From: Synechococcus sp. JA-2-3B'a(2-13)
Lineage (GTDB): Bacteria; Cyanobacteriota; Cyanobacteriia; Thermostichales; Thermostichaceae
DNA length: 64,000 bases
NCBI RefSeq assembly: GCF_000013225.1
Contig: NC_007776.1
Location: 887,277 to 951,276 of the forward strand
Direction: 5' to 3'
Each line of letters begins with the position of its first letter. Position 1 is the first letter of the stretch. Both the position numbers and the translations under genes were made by a program. Shown one piece after another: positions 46,402-52,908 of the stretch. The notes beneath the pieces are model-generated. The model was not told the DNA's origin. It saw only the letters and a program-made list of their open reading frames with translations, and did no database searches.

Positions 46402-47064
46402 TCAATTGTGCAGCTTCCCCGAAGACTTGGGTAGCAGGGATCCCTCTGCCAGGCAGAGGCGGATGGCCAGCGGGTAGAGGCGGTGCTCCTGGGCCTGGAT
46501 GCGCCGGTAAAGGGATTCCACGGTATCTTCGGGCAGAACCGGCACGGCTGCTTGGGCCACGATGGGGCCACTGTCCATTTCCAGGGTGACCCGATGAACG
46601 GTGCAGCCGGCGATTTTCACACCGCACTTCAGGGCTTGTTCAACAGCCCGCAGGCCCTTGAAGCTGGGCAGCAGGCTAGGATGCAGGTTCAGGACGCGAT
46701 CCGGGTAGGCGGACAACAACACCTGGGTAACCAGGCGCATCCACCCGGCCATGATCACCCATTCCACGTGATGCTGCCAGAGCACTTGGAGGATAGCTGC
46801 ATCCAGGTCTTCGCGACAGGGGTAGTCTCGGTGGTCGAGCAAGACGCAAGGGATCCCTCGCTTTTGGGCCCGCTGCCGCACGTAGGCTTTGGGGTTGTTG
46901 GTGATGACCACAGCAATCTGGGCCTGCAGTTCCCCAGCCTCAATGGCTTGGGCAATAGCTTCGAAATTGCTGCCATTGCCGGAAGCCAAAATGCCAAGGA
47001 TCCCCGGTTGAGAGGGCACTGGGATCCCGTCGGGATCCGGCCAGAGTAAGCTGGGCGAGTTCAT
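46402..47064 (-). CDS. purN: Phosphoribosylglycinamide formyltransferase
   Basis: PurN transfers a formyl group from 10-formyl-THF to GAR in purine synthesis. The 220-residue protein shows ILASGNGSNFEAIA (phosphate loop), VIMAGWMRLV, the active-site NLHPSLLPSFKGL and CTVHRVTLEMDSGPIVAQA (catalytic Asn, His and Asp). A 20-residue N-terminal extension rich in Pro precedes the fold. The membrane PIN-like gene follows after 26 bp on the same strand. Confidence 0.95.
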   Translation of the reverse strand: MNSPSLLWPDPDGIPVPSQPGILGILASGNGSNFEAIAQAIEAGELQAQIAVVITNNPKAYVRQRAQKRGIPCVLLDHRDYPCREDLDAAILQVLWQHHVEWVIMAGWMRLVTQVLLSAYPDRVLNLHPSLLPSFKGLRAVEQALKCGVKIAGCTVHRVTLEMDSGPIVAQAAVPVLPEDTVESLYRRIQAQEHRLYPLAIRLCLAEGSLLPKSSGKLHN

Positions 47065-47349
47065 GAGCGCTTGGTGGGAAAGTCTGCAGCCCCGCTATTT
47101 TAAACCCAGACAGCCTCCCCTCTGGTTCTGGCCAGGTTGATCCAGAGAGGGATCCAAAAACTTGACCGTCGCCGGCTTTGACAGGCGCACCCGCGCCATC
47201 GAGCGCTGCACGGATCAAGCCCAAGAGGAGCTGCGGGAGATGCCTCAAGAAATGCGGAAAATGCAGCAGGAGATCCGCGATCTCTCAAGCTCCTCCAAAA
47301 ATAGGCCAAGTCGATCAAGTCGATCCCAGCAGTTGAGGCCGGATCTTAT

Positions 47350-47365
47350 GGACTCCGTCCCACTG
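47350..47365 (-). repeat. Dispersed GACGGAGTCC repeat copy
   Basis: The reverse complement reads GGGACGGAGTCC in the spacer before the dihaem cytochrome gene. Confidence 0.45.
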
Positions 47366-47431
47366 TGGCGAGCGGCCACCTGATCTAGAGTGGGTCTAGA
47401 GTGGGAAAGCATGGGCAGTGGGTGTGAGAGC

Positions 47432-47929
47432 ATGGCTCCTTTGCAAGGACGACGCCGGCGGTTTTGGATTTGCAGCATGGTAGTCATCCTGGCCGGGTTT
47501 ATGGGATCCCTGCTGGCGGGATCAGCGCAGAACCTGGGAGCACAAGCGCAGCAGGGCCTGACTCAAGCCCAACTGGAGCAAGCTCAATATGTGCGCAGTT
47601 GTGGCAGTTGCCATGTGGCGTTGCCCGCCCAAGTGTTGCCCACTGAAACCTGGCGACGGCTGCTGCAGGATCCCAACCACTATGGCCAGCAGATCCAGCC
47701 CCTGAGCGGCGTGGCTTTACAACTGGCCTGGGGCTATTTGCGGCCCAACTCCCGGCCCCTGCGACAGGGGGAACAGGTGCCCTATCGCTTGGCAGATTCT
47801 CGCTATTTCCGTGCCCTGCATCTGCAAGTGGAGTTTCCCACTCCTGTGCGGGTGAGCGGCTGTGTGGATTGTCACCCCAGGGCCAATGGGGGGGATTTTG
47901 CCAGCCTCTCTGCAGAATGGCAATCTTGA
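47432..47929 (+). CDS. Dihaem cytochrome c-type protein
   Basis: A 165-residue exported c-type cytochrome. It has a positively charged start (RRRRF), a hydrophobic signal helix and likely cleavage after the AQNLGAQA region. The two haem motifs are CGSCH and CVDCH, about 85 residues apart, as in small dihaem proteins found in cyanobacteria. Probable role: periplasmic or lumenal electron transfer; the partners are unknown. I start at the ATG at 47432 because it fits a signal peptide; upstream ATG codons exist. It lies 17 bp before aat. Confidence 0.78.
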
Positions 47930-47946
47930 GGAGCGCAACTGAGGCA

Positions 47947-48525
47947 ATGCAGGTGGATCTGGCCACCATTTTGTCAGGCTATGCCCAAGGCTACTTTCTG
48001 ATGGCCGACGAAGAGACGGGATCCCTGGCCTGGTACGGCACCGGCCGGCACGCGGTGATCCCCCTCGATGAGCGATTTCACTGCCCCCGTTCGTTGCGGC
48101 CCTTGGTGCGCAGCGGTCGCTTTCAGGTGCGGCTGAACTGCGCTTTTGAGCAGGTGGTAGAGGGCTGTGCCGCTCGTCCCCAAACCTGGATTAGCCCCGA
48201 GCTGAAGCAGATTTACGCAGCTCTGCACCGGTCTGGCTTTGCCCACAGCTTTGAAACCTGGCAGGGAGAGACCTTGGCAGGCGGGATCCTGGGTATTGCC
48301 CTTGGAGCGGCGTTTATCGGCGAGTCGATGTTCTACCGCATCCCCAACGGCTCGAAGGTGGCCTTGGTGAAGTTGGTGGAGCACTTACGGGAGCGGGGCT
48401 TTCGCCTATTCGACGCTCAGTTGATGAACCCGCACCTGGCCCGTTTTGGTGCTTTTCTCATGGATGGACAAGAGTACCTGAAGCTATTGCAGCAGTGCCT
48501 GGGGATCCCTTGTCGGTTCAATTAA
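47947..48525 (+). CDS. aat: Leucyl/phenylalanyl-tRNA-protein transferase
   Basis: Aat adds Leu or Phe from tRNA to N-terminal Arg/Lys of proteins, marking them for ClpAPS degradation (N-end rule). The 192-residue form starts [20 protein letters not shown]. It has [49 protein letters not shown] and [16 protein letters not shown]. That is the full family order in a compact version without the N-terminal extension of proteobacteria. Confidence 0.92.
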
Positions 48526-48662
48526 ATCTGCAATGTTACGATAGCCGCCGGCAAAACATTGCAGCGGCTCTTGGTGGAAAATAGAAAGGGAATCCGTCCC
48601 GCTGTTGCAGGCGGATACATCCTGTGGTGGGCCCACACATGGGATCCGATGGGGAGGTTGCC

Positions 48663-49163
48663 ATGAGCCAAAAGCTTCTGTTTGTCTGTCTGGGTAACAT
48701 CTGTCGCTCTCCCACTGCTGAGGGCATCACCAATCACCTTTTGCGCAGCAGCGGCCATAAGGAAGCAATTATCTGCGACTCAGCAGGTACGGCAGCCTAT
48801 CACATCGGCAGCCCCCCAGATAGGCGCATGCAACAAGCAGCCCGATGCTATGGCCTAGAGCTACAAGGCAAGGCCCGCCAGATTCGACCTGCCGACCTGC
48901 GCGAGTTTGACCTGATCCTGGCTATGGATCGACAAAATTACCGCGACATTCTCAGCTTGGATCCCCAGGGAAAATATGCCGAGAAAGTGCGCCTGATGTG
49001 CAGCTATTGCCGCTCTCATTCTGACGAAGAAGTTCCGGATCCCTACTACGGGGGTGAGGCTGGATTCCATTACGTGATCGAGCTGCTCTGGGATGCCTGT
49101 AGCGGCTTGCTGGAATCCCTGGTTCCCGGGATCCAATGCCCACCGTTGCCCCCCCGTGCTTGA
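48663..49163 (+). CDS. Low-molecular-weight protein-tyrosine phosphatase
   Basis: A 166-residue cysteine-based phosphatase. The signature loop is VCLGNICRSPTAEG (C-x5-R). ILAMDRQNY and VPDPYYGGEAGF follow, supplying the general-acid Asp. The N-terminal start at the ATG at 48663 is preceded by GGGGAGG. Targets are unknown; in cyanobacteria such enzymes have been linked to exopolysaccharide or stress control, which I cannot judge here. It is the last intact core gene before the integron remnant. Confidence 0.93.
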   Translation: MSQKLLFVCLGNICRSPTAEGITNHLLRSSGHKEAIICDSAGTAAYHIGSPPDRRMQQAARCYGLELQGKARQIRPADLREFDLILAMDRQNYRDILSLDPQGKYAEKVRLMCSYCRSHSDEEVPDPYYGGEAGFHYVIELLWDACSGLLESLVPGIQCPPLPPRA

Positions 49164-49350
49164 GAGCTTGTGTGTTTATTTAAAGTTAATTCAAATGGCG
49201 ATGAGACGGTAGCCAGTACAATAGCTCCGTTTGCGATAGTCATTCCGAATAAGTCTGGGACATTTGCCCTGCCTTCGATCTCTAACCGGCCAACACAAAC
49301 ATACCCCTTATCTGTCTCCCAAAGCAGACTAGGGGAACCTGGGATCCCCA
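49163..49350 (-). other. Orphan coding fragment downstream of the hepT remnant
   Basis: On the minus strand, a stretch of about 60 residues reads SLLWETDKGYVCVGRLEIEG and NVPDLFGMTIANGAIVLATV in one frame, a plausible protein pattern without a start. It is out of frame with the hepT stub above it. I do not recognise the family. Confidence 0.35.
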
Positions 49351-49464
49351 AGTTGCTTTCCTGCAGTCTGAAACAACCATATATCCTGGCCCAGAGGGAT
49401 CCTCATCTAACTTAATTGCCTCTATTTCCGATCTTACTCTGTTCTGCCAATCTCTAGAAGGCAC
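49282..49464 (-). pseudogene. hepT remnant joined to foreign sequence
   Basis: The frame begins GTG at 49464 and reads MPSRDWQNRVRSEIEAIK, the start of a HepT-type HEPN toxin, the usual partner of MntA. Homology stops after 18 residues, exactly at AAGTTAGATG. Unrelated sequence (LDEDPSGPGYMVVSDCRK) then follows to a stop. The catalytic HEPN Rx4-6H motif is absent. It overlaps the mntA end by 11 bases, as intact pairs do. Confidence 0.65.
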
Positions 49465-49744
49465 GAACCACCTCCCGGAGAACGGATTCTTGCAGATAGG
49501 GCTTGAGGGAGTCAGGCGTACCTAGATCAACCGGACTCTCTAAAATTTCCTCTAGATATCGTTTCAAGCGTGCAAAAGTGAACAATCCAACTGGACGGTC
49601 AAACTCTACTAGCAGATCGATATCACTGTCTGTTTGCGCTTCATCCCTTGCTACTGAACCAAAGAGCATTAGAGACTTTACGCCAAAGTCCTTCAGAGTG
49701 TTCTGGTGATTTGCCAGTAATGTAAGGACTTCCTGTTTTTGCAT
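49454..49744 (-). CDS. mntA: MntA-type nucleotidyltransferase antitoxin
   Basis: A 96-residue minimal nucleotidyltransferase. The motif GSVARDEAQTDSDIDLLVEF holds the G-S and paired Asp residues (DSDID) of the catalytic site. MntA adds AMP to the HepT toxin to silence it. Here the gene is intact but its toxin is truncated. It lies in the cassette region on the same strand as the other cassette genes. Confidence 0.85.
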   Translation of the reverse strand: MQKQEVLTLLANHQNTLKDFGVKSLMLFGSVARDEAQTDSDIDLLVEFDRPVGLFTFARLKRYLEEILESPVDLGTPDSLKPYLQESVLREVVRAF

Positions 49745-49762
49745 TACCCAACCTGCAATGAA

Positions 49763-49844
49763 AAGAAAAGTCCATTAGGAATTATAGCTCACCTATTTCC
49801 TCTAAGAAAAGTCCATTAGGAATTATAGCTCACCTATTTCCTCT
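49763..49844. repeat. 41-bp perfect tandem duplication upstream of mntA
   Basis: Two adjacent exact 41-bp copies (49763-49803 and 49804-49844), AT-rich, in the leader of mntA. It is too short to be a CRISPR array. Confidence 0.95.
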
Positions 49845-49866
49845 CAATTACGACTCAAACAAAGAT

Positions 49867-49971
49867 TCATAACGCTTTGCAGGTCGCAGGCACAGTTGAG
49901 CCGAGGCACACCTTGCAGAGGACAGGGATCCCTGGGTTCCCGCAATGAGGGCATTTGAGCTTGCTCATCAT
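49867..49971 (-). pseudogene. Truncated zinc-ribbon protein
   Basis: Reads MMSKLKCPHCGNPGIPVLCK then VCLGSTVPATCKAL and stop, 34 residues. The first two Cys pairs of a zinc ribbon are present (CPHC, CKVC). Similar proteins often continue with a third Cys pair and membrane helices, which are missing. The truncation falls at GCGTTATGA, which matches the right end of an attC site. I recognise the family only by pattern. Confidence 0.5.
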
Positions 49972-49988
49972 CTTGTCTCTGGGTACAT

Positions 49989-50183
49989 CTAACGGCACGC
50001 ACATCTTGCCTTGCCATTAACAGCCAGTTCAAGAAACTTGTCGTCTTTGGGATCACGACACGTCGCCACGCGCTCTACAATCTCCACCAAGACGCCATCT
50101 CTAACAAAAGTGCTCAAGAACTCCATCCGTTCTTCCTCGGTTATATACCTTTCAAATCCTTTGCGCCGCAGGACATCGCTCAA
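49989..50183 (-). pseudogene. Fragment of PIN-family toxin
   Basis: About 64 residues of a PIN-domain toxin: DVLRRKGFERYITEEERMEF and CRDPKDDKFLELAVNGKA. The N-terminal catalytic strand (DTN) and the last part (TGDxDL) are gone. It begins right at the stop of the secreted-protein gene and ends at GCCGTTAGATG, an attC-like right end. Confidence 0.65.
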
Positions 50184-50554
50184 TTCTTCTTCTTTACACG
50201 TGGGGTGGGAACACAGTGTGACTTGAGGGGGGAGAAATCAACCCCGTCATCCCTCACCGTGAACCTTAGCCTCCCTGCTTGCAGTGGCACCCTGCATGTC
50301 TTATCAAGGAACCCATCCCAAATCGGATTCTCGATTTCGGTCCCGTACCTCATTACGCATCTCCCCCCCGCCTTACCCGCCACTTCGATGGTCGTAGAGC
50401 CGAAGGCGAAGAAGACCAACCGCCGCTCAGGAGTACACGCGCCGAAATCGATCTCAATATCAGCGCGCCCTCCCTGAGCGTGAGTCGGTACAGATGTCAG
50501 TGGCAAGACGAGCAGCGCCGAGGCCATAACCCTGAGAGCTATACATCTCTTCAT
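50180..50554 (-). CDS. Small secreted hypothetical protein (integron cassette gene)
   Basis: A 124-residue exported protein of unknown function. A clear signal peptide (CIALRVMASALLVLPLTSVP, cut after THA) is followed by a beta-rich domain with four cysteines. Sequences include ADIEIDFGACTPERRLVFFA and the end LKSHCVPTPRVKKKN. The start lies about 37 bp from the attC crossover point, as expected for a cassette gene. An ATG at 50581 is an alternative start. Confidence 0.6.
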   Translation of the reverse strand: MKRCIALRVMASALLVLPLTSVPTHAQGGRADIEIDFGACTPERRLVFFAFGSTTIEVAGKAGGRCVMRYGTEIENPIWDGFLDKTCRVPLQAGRLRFTVRDDGVDFSPLKSHCVPTPRVKKKN

Positions 50555-50590
50555 CGGCAGACTTCTCATTATGAACCGCATCGATCAGCC

Positions 50591-50679
50591 ATCTAACGCC
50601 TTAACTCACCCGCCACCCCAAATCCGGGATCCCAGCCAATAACCTATCCCAAGGTCGGGTGCAGTGACTTGTTATGTTG
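50591..50679 (-). other. attC-like integron recombination site
   Basis: Read on the minus strand it begins with CATAACAAGTCACTGCACC and ends with GAGTTAAGGCGTTAGAT. The right end GTTAGAT fits the GTTRRRY core, and the left end is the complementary AAC core. The inner arms are imperfectly complementary (GGGTGGCGGGTGAGTTAAGG against the left arm), giving a hairpin of about 89 bp, a normal attC size. It lies between the DUF4288 cassette and the secreted-protein cassette. Confidence 0.65.
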
Positions 50680-50777
50680 AGTGACTCTCCCTCCCTAAAG
50701 GTATCAGGATCCTCAGTGACCAGCCCCCAGGGATCCCTACCCAATCACTGACTTTCTACCAAGGCTGGCAACATAAT
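50671..50777. repeat. 107-bp element with 9-bp terminal inverted repeats, copy 1
   Basis: Bounded by GTTATGTTG and GGCAACATAAT. It is the same length as a second copy at 51947-52053 with near-identical ends and a different interior. It adjoins the attC-like site. Confidence 0.55.
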
Positions 50778-50911
50778 GACAATGATCTGGGATGAGGCTC
50801 GGGCTATATCGAGATTTCTGAGCTTGGTTGAGGGATCCATTTTTTTTGCTTATTGTATTGAGTACATTGAATTGAATTGAGACCATTAGAATTGAGCATA
50901 GGAAAGCCAAA

Positions 50912-51253
50912 CTATAGTTCTTCACCTGACAAAAGTGGTTCAAACTCTTTATATGCTTGATAATTACGAAAATGTCGAGCGTAAATTTCTGCTCCATCAA
51001 GATCGACATCATACAAAACTTGATTCACATCAACAATATGCTTTAACTTCCACGTTATTGAGTCACCTACTTCATTATTAAATGTATATGTATGAGCGTT
51101 TGCATATTCCTGGGCTTTCTGATTTGCTTCTTCTAGAGAACTAGCCTTTATTAGCATAAAACTCCCTTCGAAAAGAGTTTTATAGTCTGGCGATGATGAT
51201 GAAGATTCATAAACTAACACAGCGATATAAACGTTTATGTCTTGACGATCCAT
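50912..51253 (-). CDS. DUF4288 family protein, possible immunity protein
   Basis: A 113-residue soluble acidic protein. The DUF4288 pattern is visible: VYIAVLVYESSSSSPDYKTL, FEGSFMLIKASSLEEANQKA, DSITWKLKHIVDV and GAEIYARHFRNY. The family's function is unknown to me. It begins 13 bp after the end of a toxin-like lipoprotein pseudogene, in the toxin-immunity order, so I infer that it neutralised that toxin. It is AT-rich against the host average. Confidence 0.65.
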   Translation of the reverse strand: MDRQDINVYIAVLVYESSSSSPDYKTLFEGSFMLIKASSLEEANQKAQEYANAHTYTFNNEVGDSITWKLKHIVDVNQVLYDVDLDGAEIYARHFRNYQAYKEFEPLLSGEEL

Positions 51254-51266
51254 TCTGATTCTCCAA

Positions 51267-51861
51267 CTATTTCAAAAATCCGCGATCATTTAACAGCTTC
51301 CACGCTTTCTTGTAGTTTGCGGCATTTCCCGCCTTTATGTTGCCAAGTGTTTCGTTCAAAAGCTCTCCTGGAAATTCTTGTCTGATTGATGCTTTTCGGC
51401 ATCTGCTAATGAAGCTATCAGCAATGTCACCCAAATTGTTATTAGCAACACAGTCGGCAGACGGACAACTGGCGGTGTAGAAAGCTGGATCCGCTGAGGA
51501 TAGGGATCGCTCTACGGATGGGGCACAGGGATCCGGGGCAGGCAGATAACAGCTATCTTCTACCTTTAGGCAGATAACAGCTATCTTCTACCTTATTGCA
51601 GGCACATCCCGGCGGTTGATGGCACTTCAAGCTGACGTTGATGCAGCTATTGCCACAGGCTTTACCCGTCACACATCGACGACAACAGGTACTGCAATCG
51701 ACGGGATCACCTGGCTGTGACCGTTCTACCCTAATGATGGACAGTGATGGATCCGAGTTAATAGTCGAAGCAGTCCGAGATCCACTGCCACAACCCACAA
51801 ATAGGAGCAGCGATAACAGTATTAGAAAAAACTGTGCGAGCTTAAATGGTTGAGCTTTCAT
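51267..51861 (-). pseudogene. Cys-rich lipoprotein with toxin-like C terminus, broken by a 28-bp duplication
   Basis: The start MKAQPFKLAQFFLILLSLLL with lipobox VGC shows a lipoprotein signal. A Cys-rich module follows (CSTCCRRCVTGKACGNSC, then CHQPPGCACN). The frame stops at 51553 after a 28-bp duplication. With one copy removed, translation continues without a stop to 51267, through NETLGNIKAGNAANYKKAWK and LLNDRGFLK. That ending resembles the C-terminal domains of polymorphic toxins. A DUF4288 gene follows after 13 bp. The intact protein would have been a surface-anchored, deliverable toxin; this is inferred. Confidence 0.6.
51540..51595. repeat. 28-bp tandem duplication
   Basis: Two adjacent copies with a 28-bp period (51540-51567 and 51568-51595) around AGGCAGATAACAGCTATC. 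As 28 is not a multiple of three, it shifts the reading frame of the lipoprotein gene. Confidence 0.9.
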
Positions 51862-51933
51862 ACAATGAGATCCATCAGTTTGCTTCACTCGTGCTAATTG
51901 AGAGGACAAGGTTCAGAGTATAGCACTGGGTCA

Positions 51934-51955
51934 GGTGCAGCGACTTGTTATGTTG
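51934..51955 (-). other. Partial attC-like left arm
   Basis: Matches the left arm of the attC-like site at 50658-50679 at all but one of 22 positions (minus strand ATAACAAGTCGCTGCACC). No right half follows, so it is a half site just upstream of the lipoprotein pseudogene. Confidence 0.55.
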
Positions 51956-52053
51956 TGTGGATTTGTGTACCGATCGCCTCGGCTACCCACCGACCCCAGC
52001 GCCCCTTCATCAACAAACCTGACTAGGCACAACTCTGGCGCTGGCAACATAAC
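51947..52053. repeat. 107-bp element with 9-bp terminal inverted repeats, copy 2
   Basis: Bounded by GTTATGTTG and CAACATAAC, the second copy of the element at 50671-50777. The ends agree and the interior differs. Confidence 0.55.
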
Positions 52054-52380
52054 ATGTGTTTCTGCAGCTAGATGACTGATAATCACCTAAGAAGCAGACT
52101 TTTCCATCGCCTAGTGTAATGCTGCCCTAATTTGTCTGTATAGTCAACATTTTGAGCGATAATTACCTCCAAAGGGTTTTTATCTGGCTGAATGAGCATT
52201 AACACACCCATACCTAGACTCAGAAAGCTCCTGGAGCAAGTCAGCTAGAAATCGCAGGATCCGCACACTGTACTCATAAAGTCAGTGTCGGGAGGAATGT
52301 GCAACTTTATTTGCTCTATGTTATGATAATAGTGCGGACACCAGAAACGGTTATTTAAGGCACTGGTAACGGTCGATTGG
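52054..52380. other. Integron leader region, no confident gene
   Basis: AT-rich sequence where the attI site and the 5' part of the integrase gene would be expected. A 42-codon minus-strand frame (52083-52211) reads MLIQPDKNPLEVIIAQNVDY and may be a gene fragment, but I cannot support it. Confidence 0.3.
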
Positions 52381-52488
52381 GGCTGCCGTAAACCAGCCTA
52401 GAGGTTCGGGCCTGTTTTGTTCTCTGGTAGAGCAGAGCAGGCCCAGGGCTACTAAAAGCCTACTCTGTATCGCTAAAGCGGTACGGAG
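52381..52488 (+). ncRNA. Strongly structured segment, possible RNA of unknown type
   Basis: Four hairpins in a row: GGCTG/CAGCC (52381-52398); GGGCCTG/CAGGCCC with an inner CTCTG/CAGAG (52408-52444); GGCT/AGCC (52447-52460); and an 11-bp stem with a TAAA loop (52463-52488). The density of pairing is higher than in other spacers here. I cannot match it to 6S RNA, tmRNA, SRP RNA or a known riboswitch. The strand is uncertain because stems read the same on both. Confidence 0.4.
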
Positions 52489-52496
52489 CCGGGTAG

Positions 52497-52667
52497 TTTA
52501 CTTGCCACACCTTCCGCCATAGTTTTGCCACTCATCTCCTGCAAAACGGCTACGACATCCGCACCGTCCAAGAATTGTTGGGCCACAAAGATGTCAAAAC
52601 CACCATGATTTACACCCATGTGCTGAATAAAGGCGGGCGCGGGGTGAGAAGTCCATTGGATCCTTAG
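52497..52667 (+). pseudogene. intI: C-terminal stub of an integron integrase
   Basis: Fifty-six codons without a start: [39 protein letters not shown] and [15 protein letters not shown], then stop. These are the last active-site residues of a tyrosine recombinase (HxxR, LLGH, catalytic Tyr). The tail [14 protein letters not shown] is that of IntI/XerD-like integron integrases. The N-terminal 80 per cent is missing. It points away from the minus-strand cassette genes, as intI does in integrons. Confidence 0.85.
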
Positions 52668-52815
52668 AAGGGGACGCTCTCTGGGGAAGGGATCCTCTTC
52701 CCCTTTACAGTATCTCAGCGATCATTGCGAATTATTACGACCTTGCCGTCATACCCCCGGCAGGGATCCGTTTCTCTGGTAGAACGGGAAACAGACAATA
52801 GGGGATCCTGCCTAT

Positions 52816-52862
52816 CGCGTCAGCGGGACGGAGTCCTTTCGCGTTAGCAGGACAGAATCCTT
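52816..52862 (+). repeat. Two-unit copy of the dispersed GACGGAGTCC repeat
   Basis: CGCGTCAGCGGGACGGAGTC followed by a second, diverged unit CGCGTTAGCAGGACAGAATC, in the chlH leader. The copy at 58196-58240 has the same two-unit structure. Confidence 0.7.
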
Positions 52863-52908
52863 TCCCCGGTTTACCCAATTTCTGCATTGCACAACGGAGA
52901 GCGACCGC

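Noticed and set aside
47162-47383. Possible 73-residue protein between purN and the dihaem cytochrome
   Set aside because: Non-ATG start, low complexity (Glu, Ser, Arg) and its end runs into a dispersed repeat copy; not supportable.
49763-49844. CRISPR-like repeats
   Set aside because: The two 41-bp copies are directly adjacent without a spacer. No other array-like repeats were seen in the window.
52381-52488. Identification of the hairpin segment as tmRNA, 6S or SRP RNA
   Set aside because: None of the hallmark sequences of those RNAs is present (no tRNA-like end, no long single bubbled hairpin, no GGAAG SRP loop).
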